NCBI GenBank assembly: GCA_002897115.2
Contig: BCIH01000005.1
Span: 560,009-624,008 of the forward strand
Source: Prototheca cutis
Taxonomy: Eukaryota > Chlorophyta > Trebouxiophyceae > Chlorellales > Chlorellaceae
Length of the DNA stretch: 64,000 nt
Reading direction: 5' to 3'
Shown here: one piece after another, positions 45,001 to 56,427 of the stretch
Position numbering within the stretch: position 1 is the stretch's first letter
Layout: each line of letters begins with the position of its first letter
Program-made: the position numbers and the translations under genes
The notes under the pieces: model-generated
Database searches by the model: none
What the model was told of the DNA's origin: nothing
The model's input: the letters and a program-made list of their open reading frames with translations, nothing else

Positions 45001-47031
45001 GCACCGCACGCCTGACCCTGCGCGCCCCGCTGCGTGCGGAGCGCGTGGCACCTAAAGCGAGCTTGACTGCGCTGCGCATTCCGTTGAGGCCCTCGACCGC
45101 CGAGACCGCGCCGCTGTGGGCGCCCCGGGAGCGCCTGTCGCGCGGCCGTGCCACTGTCCAACTCGTCCTGACGTACAACACCAAACTGGCCGAGGCAGGC
45201 ACCATCGTTCCGCGGTTGCCGTCGCTGAACCGCCTCGTGTACGACGGCATCCTTGATGGCCAGATGGCAGTGGTGCTCGATGGAAACAAGCGTGTCCTGG
45301 GCTGGAGCGACATCTACCCCGAGGTACGAGGGAGTGGATTGGAAGGTACCTGTGGTTCGAGGGGTTTTCGTGTGGAGCAGGCCACCCCCCCAACACACAC
45401 GCACGCCCTTCCTCAATGCAGTCTGTCAAGGTTGGAGCTGGGGACGTGACGATCCGCGTGGCGCTGCGACACACCGATGCGGCGCTGCTCGACAAGTTCC
45501 GCGACCTGCCGATGGTGGTTGAGAAGAAGCTGGACTCGTCCATCTCCGTGCCTGTGCACGCCAGCTTGAACGAGGCCATCACAGGCAGCAGCCAGGCCAA
45601 GGAGTTTACGCTGTGCACGGGGGCCTCCGCAGCACTGTTCCTGGGCATGCCCGGCGAAGACAAGCTGCCAAAGGACGCCGTCCCGGGGCGGGTGCTCACG
45701 GGGACGGTGTCCCTGGGCACGCTCAAGGGCAACGCTGGCAAGGAAGCGCCAGACACCCTGGCCCTGCACTTTGTTGTCCCACCGGCCAAGGAAGAAAAGA
45801 GGGCCGGGGGGGAGGAGAACAGGGAGGGGAANGAAGAGCCCCGTGCCGCTCTGGCCAAGGCGGTGTTGGAAGCCAAGGTCACCTGCATCAAGGTACAATT
45901 TTTTTGAATTATGGNTTGGCTTTGAGGGATGCTTGGGAGTGAAATATAAAGCATAAAGGTGTGTCTGTCTGCTGCCCAAGCGTGTGATGGATGANGTATC
46001 ACGTGAATGGCAGCACCTCCAAAACCCCACACAGGGTCTCAAGGACGGCACGGATGAGGAACAGGCGGCATACGAGGCGCTGTGGCAGGAAACAGCGGCG
46101 GAGCACCCCAATCACCTGCCGCTCCTTGCAGAGCGCCTCAACCGTCTGGAGGCAAGAAGGAAGAGCACCGAAGACCTGCTCCAGGTGAGTGAAAACGATT
46201 TGCTGGGAATGCTAGAACATAGGGATTGCTGTTTCGTCGGTGTTGGGTCTCTGAAAATGGAGTACATGCGTTGAGGCAATCAATGGTCTCAGAGACCAGC
46301 TAGATTCCTTCTCTCCCCTTTTTACTCAGGAGCGGTTGGAGGCAGCGAATGCCGTGATTGCCGCGGTGNATGCCACGGCACTTGCAGTCTACCTCGCGCA
46401 GAAGATGCCAGAGGAGCGACCGGACAAGGAGAGCCGCAAGAAAGGTGCCGGGGTTGGGTGTTTGTGGCGGCAAGAAGAAGGCTGGTAGTCATGCGGGGGC
46501 TGCACGATATCCAAAGATGTCGTCCCCCTCCCTCTGCTCAACCAAGTGGCATGTTCCTGGTCTGTGCTTCGAACACTCTGTCTCCCCCCCCAACCCCCCA
46601 CCCACCCACACACACACACACACACTCTCTCTCTCTCTAAAAAACAAGCAGAGTTTGACCAGCAAAAGGAGGCATTGTGCAAGGCGCTCCGGGTGCGGAC
46701 CGAGGTGCTGATGATGCAGCACCCGACCCCGCCCGCCGACGGTCCCGACCCTGCTGCAGAGGCGCTGCAGGAGCTGCAGAAATGGGTGGACACGGCTTCA
46801 GAGACCGAGTACGTGCAGCTCCGCGCCGCTGCGTTCGCCCGCAAGGGCCGCCTGGCGCTGGCGGTGCGGGCGCTGGACAAGGCGCTGGCGGACGCCAAGG
46901 CCAAGGACCAGCACCGTGCGTTGCAGGAAGAAAGGACGGCGCTGCTGGGTCGTCTGGGCTGGGACCTCTGGCGTGATTGGGCTTCAGNCAAGCTGTTCAC
47001 CCACTTCCCCACCACGTTTCCCCTGTTTTAA
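42062..47031 (+). CDS. TPP2: Tripeptidyl peptidase II (subtilisin-like protease)
   Basis: Six exons (42062-42166, 42540-45323, 45422-45892, 46035-46184, 46330-46444, 46652-47031) give 4005 nt or 1334 residues, normal for TPP2. Exon 1 ends with MPRHDIQADDFIR, which joins DHPEFDGRG in phase 0. The catalytic residues are Asp in CIFDTGVDPGA, His in GSHGTHVAG, the oxyanion Asn in SSAGNSGPG and Ser in NGTSMASPCAAGA. The large insertion between Asp and His (about 200 residues) is typical of TPP2. The C-terminal helical part ends RLGWDLWRDW...HFPTTFPLF. TPP2 is a giant cytosolic complex that removes tripeptides from N-termini downstream of the proteasome. Ambiguous bases at 45831, 46369 and 46988 leave three residues undefined. 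Confidence 0.93.
46583..46638. repeat. Poly-C, (CCCA)n, (CA)n, (CT)n tract in TPP2 intron 5
   Basis: The tract ends about 13 nt before the acceptor at 46651 and serves as its pyrimidine-rich lead-in. Confidence 0.9.
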
Positions 47032-47391
47032 TCAGCGATTGGCTGGTATGGTTTTCCGTTTGTGGCAGGGCAATGCGTCGGCGTGCACTGCGCTGNNATC
47101 TTGTGTCAGGTGCCTGGTTGTGCCAGCTGGGTACTGCACCATTCAGAGTCCGGGACGCGATATTCATACAAGGGCCACTCAGGGACAAGCAGCAAGACGC
47201 AAGCTAGCAACCATGGATGATGCACTGGGGCAGATCGGGTGGAAACGGGACTCGCAAATCAGGGAAACAAAAGTGGGCAGGCAAACATACCAGTATTGCT
47301 GCAACACATCTCTCTGTGGCACACTCACAGGCCGTCACCTCACAAGAACATGGTGCCTCTCCATGCACATTTCAACCCAGCGCAATCCTCT
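47032..47391. other. Convergent 3' flank
   Basis: 360 nt between the stops of TPP2 (+) and the channel gene (-). No gene seen. Two ambiguous bases at 47096-47097. Confidence 0.4.
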
Positions 47392-50300
47392 TCACGGGAT
47401 TGTATCGCTAGTGGAGAAGAGGCGGCTGCGGGAAGCGGCATCGCCCAAGGGTCCAGAGGCCCGAGGCCCTGTCTGCGCAGCAGACTGCGATGCCTGCCGC
47501 GTAGCGCTGAAGGAAGAAAGCGCCGCTGCGGGCGTGGCTCCGGGCTCCCACAACCAGCTCTGGGAAGGCAACGTCGCCATCAAAGCACCAGGTCCTGGCA
47601 CATGGTAGGCGGGTCGGGCTACGCCGGGTGTGCGGTAGGAAGGAGCAGCGTCCCTGCGCTGGTCCGTGGCAGGTTCCACTCTGGGGACGGCCACCGAAAG
47701 AGCGCGCTCTTGTCCTGGCATCCAATTGGTGGTGTGAAGACGGCCCTCGTCGTCCCCCGGAACCGCTGCTGCCTCCGCCACGACACCTTGCGAGGCGGTG
47801 CGGTTTGCATGCATGAACGGCGCCGGTGCCACGATCACAGGCTCGTAGGCAACGAGCGGCTGTGCGTGCAGCTGCAAGCTATTCGGCCCGGTCATCCATG
47901 CAGCACGAACACCATCCGGCCCACCATCCCCCGGCACCAGATCCCAGGGGTAGCCCTCTGGCCGGAATCGTTCCTGCAGCGCGATCCGAAACTCATCCGG
48001 GCATGCCGCGGGGACGGGGGGAATGTAGGTGTCCTCCACGCCGCCTCGCTGCCCTCGACCCAGCGCAGCCGAGTACGCGACCTCTGGCACCGCCGGCGGG
48101 CTCCCCGGCGACGGTGGCTGCCGGTGGTGGCGGTCCGGGCTGGTGGAAGTTCTCCGATCCTGGTCCTCCTCGCGATCTGAACGGGAGGCAACACCTGCTG
48201 GCACAGGCCCGCCGCCGCCGTTCATCCGCGGCCCCCGTCGTCGCCGCTCGGACTTCCGCCACGTCTGCCACCAGGCGGATACATGCAAAAACGCGCGGTG
48301 CCAGGGTGGGAGTGCCAGGGCCAGCCACAGCCCGAGGCCCGCCCAGAAGACGCGGTCGGCGTCGGGGTGGCGTGGAAAGTAGAGCCAGCGCATCAGGATT
48401 AATTGCACCAGGGGCAGCAGACGCAGCAGGGCGCCAGCCGCTTCGTCCACGGCACCCCGGGAGTTTGCTGGCGCGGCACAACGCCGCAACGCGACGACTT
48501 TATCGGCCGCGTACGAAGCCGCCAGGCCTACGGCCGCGAGCCCCGCGCTGACGGGCAGCACGGGTGCCCACCACATGCCCAGGGCCAGCACCATCACTGC
48601 GTTGGCGGTCTGTTCGGCCAACTCAAATGCCGGCGGCGACAGCAGCGCATCCAGTGCGGCCTGTGTCGCCGCGGCGTGCGACAGCCACTGCGGCAGCAGG
48701 TTGTCCGTGAACCCCAGCAACGAGGCCAACGGCAGCACAACCGCATTGGCCGCCTGCGTCCAAAACGCGCTTTCCACGACGCCGCCGCGCGAAAACCAGG
48801 AGTTCCTGTTGCCGCTGGCGTACGAGGCTACCACGGGGACGGCAAAGGCGTTGACGCAGTACGACACCGCAAGCCGCAGCACCAACCACCGCTGCGTGGC
48901 CGACACCGTGTGCCACCGCTCGTACACCACCAACTGTTTTTCTTGGATTTGTGGTGTGAAGGAGATGATGAGTCATTTGCATCCTGGGGTTACCTAATGC
49001 ACCGCGTCCCCAATGCTTGGCCCCCAAAACCGCAACCCCCACACTCGCCCTGCGGACGGCGGCGGTGATGGTGAGGTTGATGCAGACGACCGCTAAACCA
49101 GCGGCTGCTGGAGCGAGGGCCAGACGGACGGCGTCCCCGGCACCGGCGGCAAACGCGGCCCAGGAATCAAAGGATATACCATGGGCAAGGTTGGGGTCCA
49201 GGTAGTACCGCGACACCCGATCGCGACGCATGCGCTCTGCAGCCACGCTCAGGCCGTACTGCGCCGCGGCGCCAGCGGCCGCAATCAGCGCCGTGGCGCC
49301 CAGACTCAGGCCCCGGCGCAAGGCCAGCGACCCCCACCGGGGTGCCTCGGCCGCGTGCGGCCACAGCACGTCCGAGGGCTCGGGCGCGGCCGACACCGCC
49401 ACGCGTGCCCCGGCCAGCCGGATGCCACGCGCGCCGCCGGGGACAAACGCGCTCCCGCCCCAGTTGCTCGCACGCCGCGGCGTGGCTGCGTCCGTGGGTT
49501 TGTTTGATGGGGGGTTTGGAAGGGTGTTGGCTGGGGTTTTTGTGTGTTCCTTCGAGACGGGGTCACTGGGGCCCTAGATTGTCGGGAGGGCCAGACAAGA
49601 TAGACCGCATCAAGGGTCTACCACCCAACAACCACCAGTGCTACGACCATGCTCACCGGCGGTGCCGCGGGTGCCGCAGCAGAGACCGAGCGCCTCGCAG
49701 CACGCGACGCTGCCCGACAGGGGCGAGGCGTGGCGCGCCGCGGCCGCGGCGTGAGCAGCGTGCTCAAACGTCACCAGCGCCGCGCCCGTGGGGCGCAGCG
49801 CATACTGCTCCTGCGCGTACACGCGCAGCCTGCCTTGTGCTCGAACCCGTTTTTTCTCCAACGCGGCGTGTGATGCGCAGCCCAGACACAAGCCGCGGTA
49901 CACGAGGGCTGAGAGGCGCGAGCCGAGAGTGCGAAACCACTCACCCCTCTGCGCCTGCAGTCGCAGTCCCTCGAGCTGCGCGATGCTTTCGGCAACGGCA
50001 CGGTCGGCCTCCATGACGCGGCGGGCCCAGCGCAGGGCTCCACCGGCCGTGGGCACGACCGCTGCGGCGGCCACGGGGCCGTACTGCGTGGCCCAGCCCC
50101 GGACAAGGTCGGGCTCCATGGCCACGCCCTGGAGCAGCACGGTGTAGCGAGCGGCGGACAGCACGGGTCGCGCGGCCAACGCCCGGAACGACAGCAGCGC
50201 CGCCAGCAGCACCGCAAACCAGACGCAGGCCACGGCCTGGCCCAGCAGGAATATTCCCAGTTGGGCGCGCGGCGGGGGTGGGGCCGAGGCCACCGCTGTG

Positions 50301-51830
50301 TTGTTGAGCGCCAACTCGCAGCATGCTTTTCTTGTCGGTGGGGGTGGTTGGGGCGGGGATACTGGCATCTCCGACGGGGAAGGAGGGCTTTCATCACTGG
50401 TATCGACGCTGTCGTCGTCGCATGGCGGGTAGATGGAACAGATGTCTCCTGTGTCATCGGCGGCGCCTGCTTCCAAGAGCAAACAGAGACGAGATGCGAG
50501 TCCTTCGGACAAGCCTAGCATGCTCGAGGTCAATCACACTGCTTCCCATCGGCAATTGGTAACACAGCACATTGTGTGTCCATGACCGACGATACACACG
50601 CCCGCACCACAATCCAGCCGACGCCGCCACAAATCCACTTGTACCTGGAGCCGGCAGGCCTGCAGCGGTGCAGGTCGCGGCGCAGTCAAAGGCGGATGCA
50701 AAGCGCGAGTCGGAGCATCGTGACCCTGCAGATGTGCGGGTCACAAACGTCGACACCTGCCAGGGCTTGGTACAGGGTTGCACGCTCTGCAGGTGCCAGG
50801 CAGGGGGACAGGAATGAGAATATCACCATCCGAGGAGGTGATCCTGCAGAGGCACACATGCCGCTCCCATGTCCTGTGCCTGTTCAGGTGCAGCCAGCAG
50901 GGTTTGGTAGCAGCTTCTTCTCAGCTTTCCGGTCCCCACCCCCCCGCCCTCCCAAGTGCGCAGCGCCGTGCTTGCCTGGTTTGTCGGGATGACCAGGTGG
51001 TAGTCGGGCGCCCAGCCCCGGGAGTGGATATTGTCCATCAACGGGTAGATGTAGATCAGCATGAGCACCAGTGCCAGGCCCACCAACCACCGCATCATGA
51101 GAAAGTACATGCCCAGGCCTGTGTGCATGGAGGTTCGTGTTCGTGCATGGATGGGTGGGTGGGGCCAAAGGTCAGTGGGTATGGCTGCGGCGAGAGGACG
51201 TGTGCGGTGAGCATGGCCCATGCAGTGGCAGCGCTCCCCTTTCCACTGCTAAGACGAGACTTTCTTGTGCCACCAAACAAGGTGCACACCTCCAACCTAC
51301 CCTCCAATTCGCACCTGTGGAGCTTTCGGCGATGGACTTGGGACTGGCAAAGAGGCTGAACTGCCGGGCCGTGGAGGGGATGGGGACGCCACGCTGGTCG
51401 CGGTCCCTCTGATGCAGCTGCTGCGCCCAGCGCCGCCGCAGCGCCAGTGCCCTGTAAGCATTGGGGAGTGAAGTGCGGCAATGATGGGTTGCACATCGCG
51501 CACGGGCCGTGGCCACCTGGGACGAGGCAATGGAGGGACCAGCGGTTACCTCGATGGCCCATCTCCCTGGCGCTCGATGTCGGGCTGCTGCTTTCTGGGC
51601 TCGTCTCCAGTCACTTGCACGCCAACCACAACGCCAGGGTTGGCTCTGGAGGCACTGCTGGCTGTGACGTGGACGGCCGGGCGTTGCTCTACACCCAGGC
51701 TCCTGGTGGAGGCAGCGCTCTGCAGGGGCCCGACCAAACCTGGCAGACTTTCCAGCGGCAAGGATGGAGCGCTCGGGGCCTCCGTGGACGAATCATCGCT
51801 CATGGCGCGAACGTCCGGGGCTTGATCCAT
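47392..51830 (-). CDS. OSCA/TMEM63 (CSC1)-like mechanosensitive channel
   Basis: Seven or so exons start at 51830 (51550-51830, 51315-51451, 50976-51118, 50645-50786, then from 50448 down to 49635, about 49030-49490, and 47392 to about 48930). A Ser/Pro-rich cytosolic N-terminus leads to a first membrane segment (YFLMMRWLVGLALVLMLIYIYPL), an extracellular loop with about seven Cys, and a second segment (LGIFLLGQAVACVWFAVLLAALL). Then comes the cytosolic RRM-like loop of the family (RYTVLLQGV...TGAALVTFEHAAHA) and the signature APEPSDVLW before the remaining membrane segments. The C-terminal tail is long and Pro-rich. Family members are osmotically or mechanically gated cation channels. The intron after TNQ is GC-AG (CAG/gcaagc). 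The last exon boundaries are approximate. Confidence 0.8.
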
Positions 51831-52296
51831 GCCTCTCTGGGGAACGCTCGAGGCCGGGGTGAATGCTCACCTCATCCCGCCAAGGGGGGTGGGTGGAAGC
51901 CAAAGGGGCTTCAGGGGTGCAAGATCAGCATTGCAGGCGCGACCTTGTGCCTTAGAAAACATAAATCTCGATGTGCAATCCAATTGCATCGTCGCTGTAT
52001 CGCTGCGCTCTCCTCTCGATGCGTCTGCCGAGATCTGGCCCGGGTTCATCGTAAATTCAAGTTCACTTACACGCTCCCATGCATCCAAAACCTCGAATCG
52101 AATAGCACTTCAACTTAGACGACAACCCCCCGGTAACCAGGCAAACAGATTTATAATGTTCACGTTGATTGAGAGATATCAAGAGAACCAATGGCAAGTC
52201 CAGTGAGTACATTGGAACTGGATGTCTGCATGAGGCTCTCATGTCAGTGGCACCTGCAGATGGCATGAAGGGAAAAGTGTGGACTCCTGCTTGCCG
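51831..52296. other. Upstream flank of the channel gene
   Basis: 466 nt with no coding signal; moderately AT-rich near 52090-52180. It probably holds the promoter of the minus-strand channel gene. Confidence 0.4.
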
Positions 52297-52396
52297 TACA
52301 GGGCAAAAATAATGCAACCAGCTCAGCCAGCAACAGCGCCAGGTATCCATGGTGGTCTTGGGAAGCACTGGCAGCAATTTTTTGCCCTGCACGGTA
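52297..52396. mobile_element. 100-bp MITE-like derivative (copy D) of the TIR element
   Basis: The left 45 bp match the ends of copies B and C (CAGGGCAAAAATAATGCAACC and onward), and the right end is the inverted terminal repeat (TTTTTTGCCCTGCACGG). TA flanks both ends (52297-52298, 52395-52396). The whole interior, including the Fanzor-like segment, is missing. It sits 1.2 kb from copy C. Confidence 0.85.
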
Positions 52397-53628
52397 GAAG
52401 CCCCCATGTCATGAACCGTAACAGTTGCAATGTGCCGCAGCTATTCCAGCTCACTGCAGCCTTCTCAAGGAACTTCACTGGTTCGTTATGCGCAAGTTCA
52501 TCCCCGGTGCGTCCATTACGGACCTATGCCTCCATCTGTGCTGCACGGGATACGGAGACATCCTATTTCCCTGGAGCACAACCGGGACGCTGTCGCAAGC
52601 AGTGTGCTTCATGTTGTGCATGAGATCTTGAGAGCCAGCCGCCGGTGTCACCGCCTTGGGCTGACAGCTGACCTACCCACCATCTGTCAAATCCCCCCCC
52701 CCCCCCATCAGTTGATCTTCCTCCCCGTCTGTCGCCACTGGACCCTCCACCCCCACCTTCAGCTCCAGTCACCCCACCACCGCCTGCCGGAATAGTGATC
52801 AATTCCATGGGTTCTACAAAGCATCGGCAACACAGCACTTGACGAGTGCATGATAACAGCATCGATTGACCCTGAACCTGCATAGGATGCCACTGTGTCA
52901 TCACGTTTGGTCCTTGAAGCGCACCTCACTCTCTGCCAGCACGACGTTTGCCGCCGAGCCCAGCACCATCACACTGGACTCGACAGGTGTGCCATGCCCC
53001 TCGTGAATATGAGACCGAGTGCATCGACAAGGGCTGTTGTGGGTGAGTACACCGCTTCTTCGACAATGGACATGCAATCCCTCTGCAACACCGCTGCCCG
53101 CTGTCTGCAGCGCAGTGCTCATCTGCATTGCCGGGCCAGAGCCACTGCCTGATGCGCGCTGCAGGCAAGTGCGGAAGGCATTCCTTCAGAGCAAGCAACC
53201 GCAGGGTGATGAATCGACCTAGAACAAACTGGTGTGAGAACGACGACCGGAAGGCGTTCGGGACGTCATCTCCAGCTGGGGCTTGTCAGGCAAAGCGCTC
53301 CTGCACTCGCCGGCCCCATCCATGTAGTCTTTCCCTTTAAAGCACCTGTAGGCGCACAGTCGACATTTCTAAGCACAAAGGATCAAAAAGCGAAAATGCA
53401 ACAAGCAGCAAAACAGTTCGTCACGGGGACTTCCCGCGTGGTCACCCACCGCAGTACTATTCCCGCCCAATCCAGCTTAATTGCCGAGGTCTAATGGGAT
53501 CGGATGTTTTCTGGATGGTATGAACGAACCATGTTGGGGGAAGGCGGAGAGCGTATTTTATACAACAAAGCCGGATACCCACCACTGCTGGAAATTACAC
53601 CCAACTGCAACTGATGATATCCTTGCCG
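52397..53628. other. Unassigned 1.2 kb between two mobile elements
   Basis: Two stretches look coding by eye but fit no model: a plus frame near 52430-52610 (FVMRKFIPGASITDLCLHL) and a minus frame ending at 52901 (SVMVLGSAANVVLAESEVRF). A poly-C run is at 52687-52699. These may be eroded exons; no family was recognised. Confidence 0.35.
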
Positions 53629-54241
53629 TACAGGGCAAAAATAATGCAACCAGCTCAGCCAGCAACAGCGTCACATCACCCCGGGGGTTGCTGGGCATCA
53701 CGGATGGCCCGAAAATGTCCACTCTGCAGGGCAATAGGAAGGTGGACCACCTCAATGATGGGCCACCTCTGGGGCTGCTTTCCCTTCCCAGGGGAGGGAA
53801 GGAGCCCCGGGGTTCCGATCCCCTGCTGGAAAGGCTATAACCCCCCAGGATGGATGGATGGATGTTCATCAGCACTGCGGTGCTGGAAGCACAGAGTCCA
53901 CTGGCCGGTCTTCCGCAGGGGTACTGCACGATGTGCCTCATGTTCGGACACGCCATCAAGTCTCTGTTCCAGAGACGATGCTCGCCTTTCGGGGGCCGGC
54001 ACTCCTCGTTGGTGCAGCACCAGCTGATGGCACACCACCTCGGGCGTCTGCTCCCTGCAGTGCAGGCGTGGGTTGCGCACACGGCGCTGTTGCCAAGAAG
54101 GAAGGAACCCAGCCCATCCTCTGAGTGACGTGGCTAGGGAATGCGGTTCAACAGGCATTTTGTTTGGGAAATATGCCCTTGCTGTGCAGGTGAAAGTGGA
54201 CGATTCTCGAGAAGGTTTCATCATTTTCTGCCGTTCGTGTA
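53629..54241 (-). mobile_element. TA-flanked TIR element, copy C (613 bp)
   Basis: The left end is TA-CAGGGCAAAAATAATGC at 53629; the right end is a more diverged inverted repeat up to TA at 54240-54241. The interior matches copy B in the same orientation. Its right end overlaps the last 21 coding bases of the ELMO gene, which reads into the terminal repeat and stops there. Confidence 0.85.
53850..54100 (-). pseudogene. Fanzor/TnpB-like C-terminal remnant in copy C
   Basis: The minus strand reads CCTNEECRPPKGEHRLWNRD, then LMACPNMRHIV, with a Leu-to-Pro change in the RuvC-III motif. It shares the 2-nt deletion in the first half of the zinc ribbon with copy A, so A and C probably descend from one defective copy. 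Confidence 0.6.
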
Positions 54242-56099
54242 TTTTTTAACAGTATCGCCAAGAAAGGAGTCAGTTGTTGCACTATTGTGATCCAGCAAAT
54301 CCCGCTCCAACAACTTCATTGTTTTCCTGCGATGGCAAGCAGAAGGCAGTGGATGTTTGGGGCCACGACTGCCTGCACCCCTCTTTCCTCCGGAGAACAT
54401 CCTGCGGACACTGGCAAATGCCCTTCCAGCACTCTATGGCCATCAACTCCCCCCCGACTCACTCCATGACGGCCGGAAACTCCATGTAGGAGGCTCCATG
54501 CTCGAGCCACACGCCGTCGAGGAGAACAAACGCCGCCACAAACAGGTCCATGAACAGTTTCAGCCCTGGTGTCAGCCGGTGGAGGGCATTGGGAGTCGCG
54601 GCACACTCCCGAAGACACAATATCTGGGGGAGATCAAACGGCATGGAGCAGCTGCTTTGCCCACAAGCCCCACCTCACCTGCCCCTTGATCGTCATCGCC
54701 AGGGAACAAGCATGCAATCTTCTGCTCAGCTGTGCTGCCTGGCTGTGGCTTGTTCAAGTCCAGCATTTCTGCAGATGCATGGACAGGTGTGCAGGGAGGC
54801 AAATGGTGACAAAAACGCAGATTCCTTTTGCGTCATGTTAGATGCTGTTGATACGGTGCATGCTCGTGGGATCTCAGAGTTAGGCCCGGGGAGGGGACTG
54901 CCCCTCCAGTCTTTCATCCCCTACTCTACCACACCTGCCAGTCGAAATGTGATGTTGACCCCAGCGGCTGCAAAGGGGTATTCCAGGTCACTCCGCACAC
55001 CGGCAGACTTCTGCATGAGGACCTGGAAGATGTCTGTGCGCTCCTCCGCCATGTACACCAGGCTCTGCAGGCTCAGCAGCCCGCCTCCCCTGCACGGCCG
55101 ACGCGAGTCTACAGCCCATGCGACCAGCAGATTTCCAGGCACCGCAGCAGGGAAGCCGGAGCAAGGTGGCAGGCATTCAAGGCAGCTCCTCTCTCAGTGC
55201 CACACCATGCACTGTGCACGCGCAGAAGCCCGCAGGGCTCACTCACCTAAAGTCCCTTGCGGGGTCGTCGCTCTGCCATCCCATGTCTTTCCACTGCGGC
55301 GACCGGCCATCCGCCGGCATTGGCTCCTGGGTCTGGAACCCCGCAGTCCACAGGCTCCCAAGCAGCGCCTACTCAAGCCATTGTCAGTGGAGAAGCAGGG
55401 TGTTGGTGACAAACCAGCACTTGGATCGTTGACAAACCCAACCACATGTCTCGACTTCCCCAGGCAGCCTGACGCACAGGTGGGCTGCCTTGCTTTCCCA
55501 CCAATTCCCTCCTCCACATCTGGGAGGTCACCACAGGTCCTACCTTGTGCTCCGAATTTGTCGCATCATACGCTATGGATGCAATGCCCTTGAGGTGGTG
55601 CCACTGCTGCAGCTGCCCGGCGGTCGGTGCGACGGCTCGGGCCCTGAGCAGCCCAACCCGGGCTGCCATGCGCCATGGCATTGTGTGCAGGGAGGTGGGG
55701 CACATTGAGAGGAGGGTCAAAATGACTGGTCGGTGGCCGGGATGGAGAAGGAGCTGCAGAACCCCCCAGGTGCCAACAGACGTCCTACACTTGATGTTCT
55801 CCAGTGGACGCACCAAGGAGCTTCTTGAACAGCTCGACCACCCATTTCCAGAGGTTTTCTATGCCATGCAGCAGCTTCTGCACGGGTAGAAAGGCCCCAT
55901 GAGGCTGCAGCTGGACCCTGGGGCTCGGCTGCAGGAGAGGCTGTGTGAGCTCTGCCTCCTCCACCGACCCATGGGGGATGGCGGGCATGCCGGGTCGCCT
56001 CCTTGACCTCAGTTCCCCCTCTCTTGCCATCAAATCCCTGAAGTCATTGTTGTAACGAGGAGCTCGACGCTGGCAGCGTTGTGGTATGTCGTTATTCAT
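54221..56099 (-). CDS. ELMO/CED-12 domain protein with transposon-supplied C-terminus
   Basis: Exons read in order: an N-terminal Arg-rich exon from 56099; ...HHLKGIASIAYDATNSEHK; ALLGSLWTAGFQTQEPMPAD then QWKDMGWQSDDPARDFR (55248-55366); GGGLLSLQSLVYMAEERTDI...YPFAAAGVNITFRL; a short exon near 54780-54850; LTPGLKLFMDLFVAAFVLLDGVW...YMEFPAVME (from about 54640 down to 54463); and the last exon 54221-54326 (KTMKLLERDLLDHN...). The LW...W..MGWQ..DPARDFRG, AGVNITF and YMEF...LLERDLL landmarks are diagnostic for ELMO domains, which act as GAPs or cofactors for Arf/Rac-type GTPases. The final six residues and the stop (54221-54238) lie inside mobile element copy C. The splice site joining the first two exons is uncertain. 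Confidence 0.8.
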
Positions 56100-56427
56100 G
56101 CGTGAGGTCTAAGTCTCGAGCTCGATGGAACGAAGGCGGATCGCCGGAGGGCCCGGATCACTTTGCGAGGGCGACGGCACGTCCCTGCCACTTGTGACCT
56201 TACAGCCCTTCTCATTTGAATAGATGACAATGCTGCACTTTACTGCACATTACGAGGCTCGCAATTGAGCAAGCTGCTGGACCACATATAGTCTTGGGCT
56301 GGAAACGCATAGCTGCCAAGCGAGAGGCCCAGACGCGAGGAGCTATGCTACACCGTCGTGATTGCAGTGCCCACTAGTATTTTACTCTAGGTGGTCTTGG
56401 AGTGTCATAGCATAAAGAGAATATACC
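56100..56427. promoter_or_regulatory. Short bidirectional promoter region
   Basis: 328 nt between divergent start codons of the ELMO gene and the RAMA-CW gene. More AT-rich than its surroundings from 56200 to 56420; no specific motif identified. Confidence 0.45.

Noticed and set aside
43503..45416. 637-codon minus-strand frame
   Set aside because: Complement of the TPP2 large exon; composition is that of a shadow frame.
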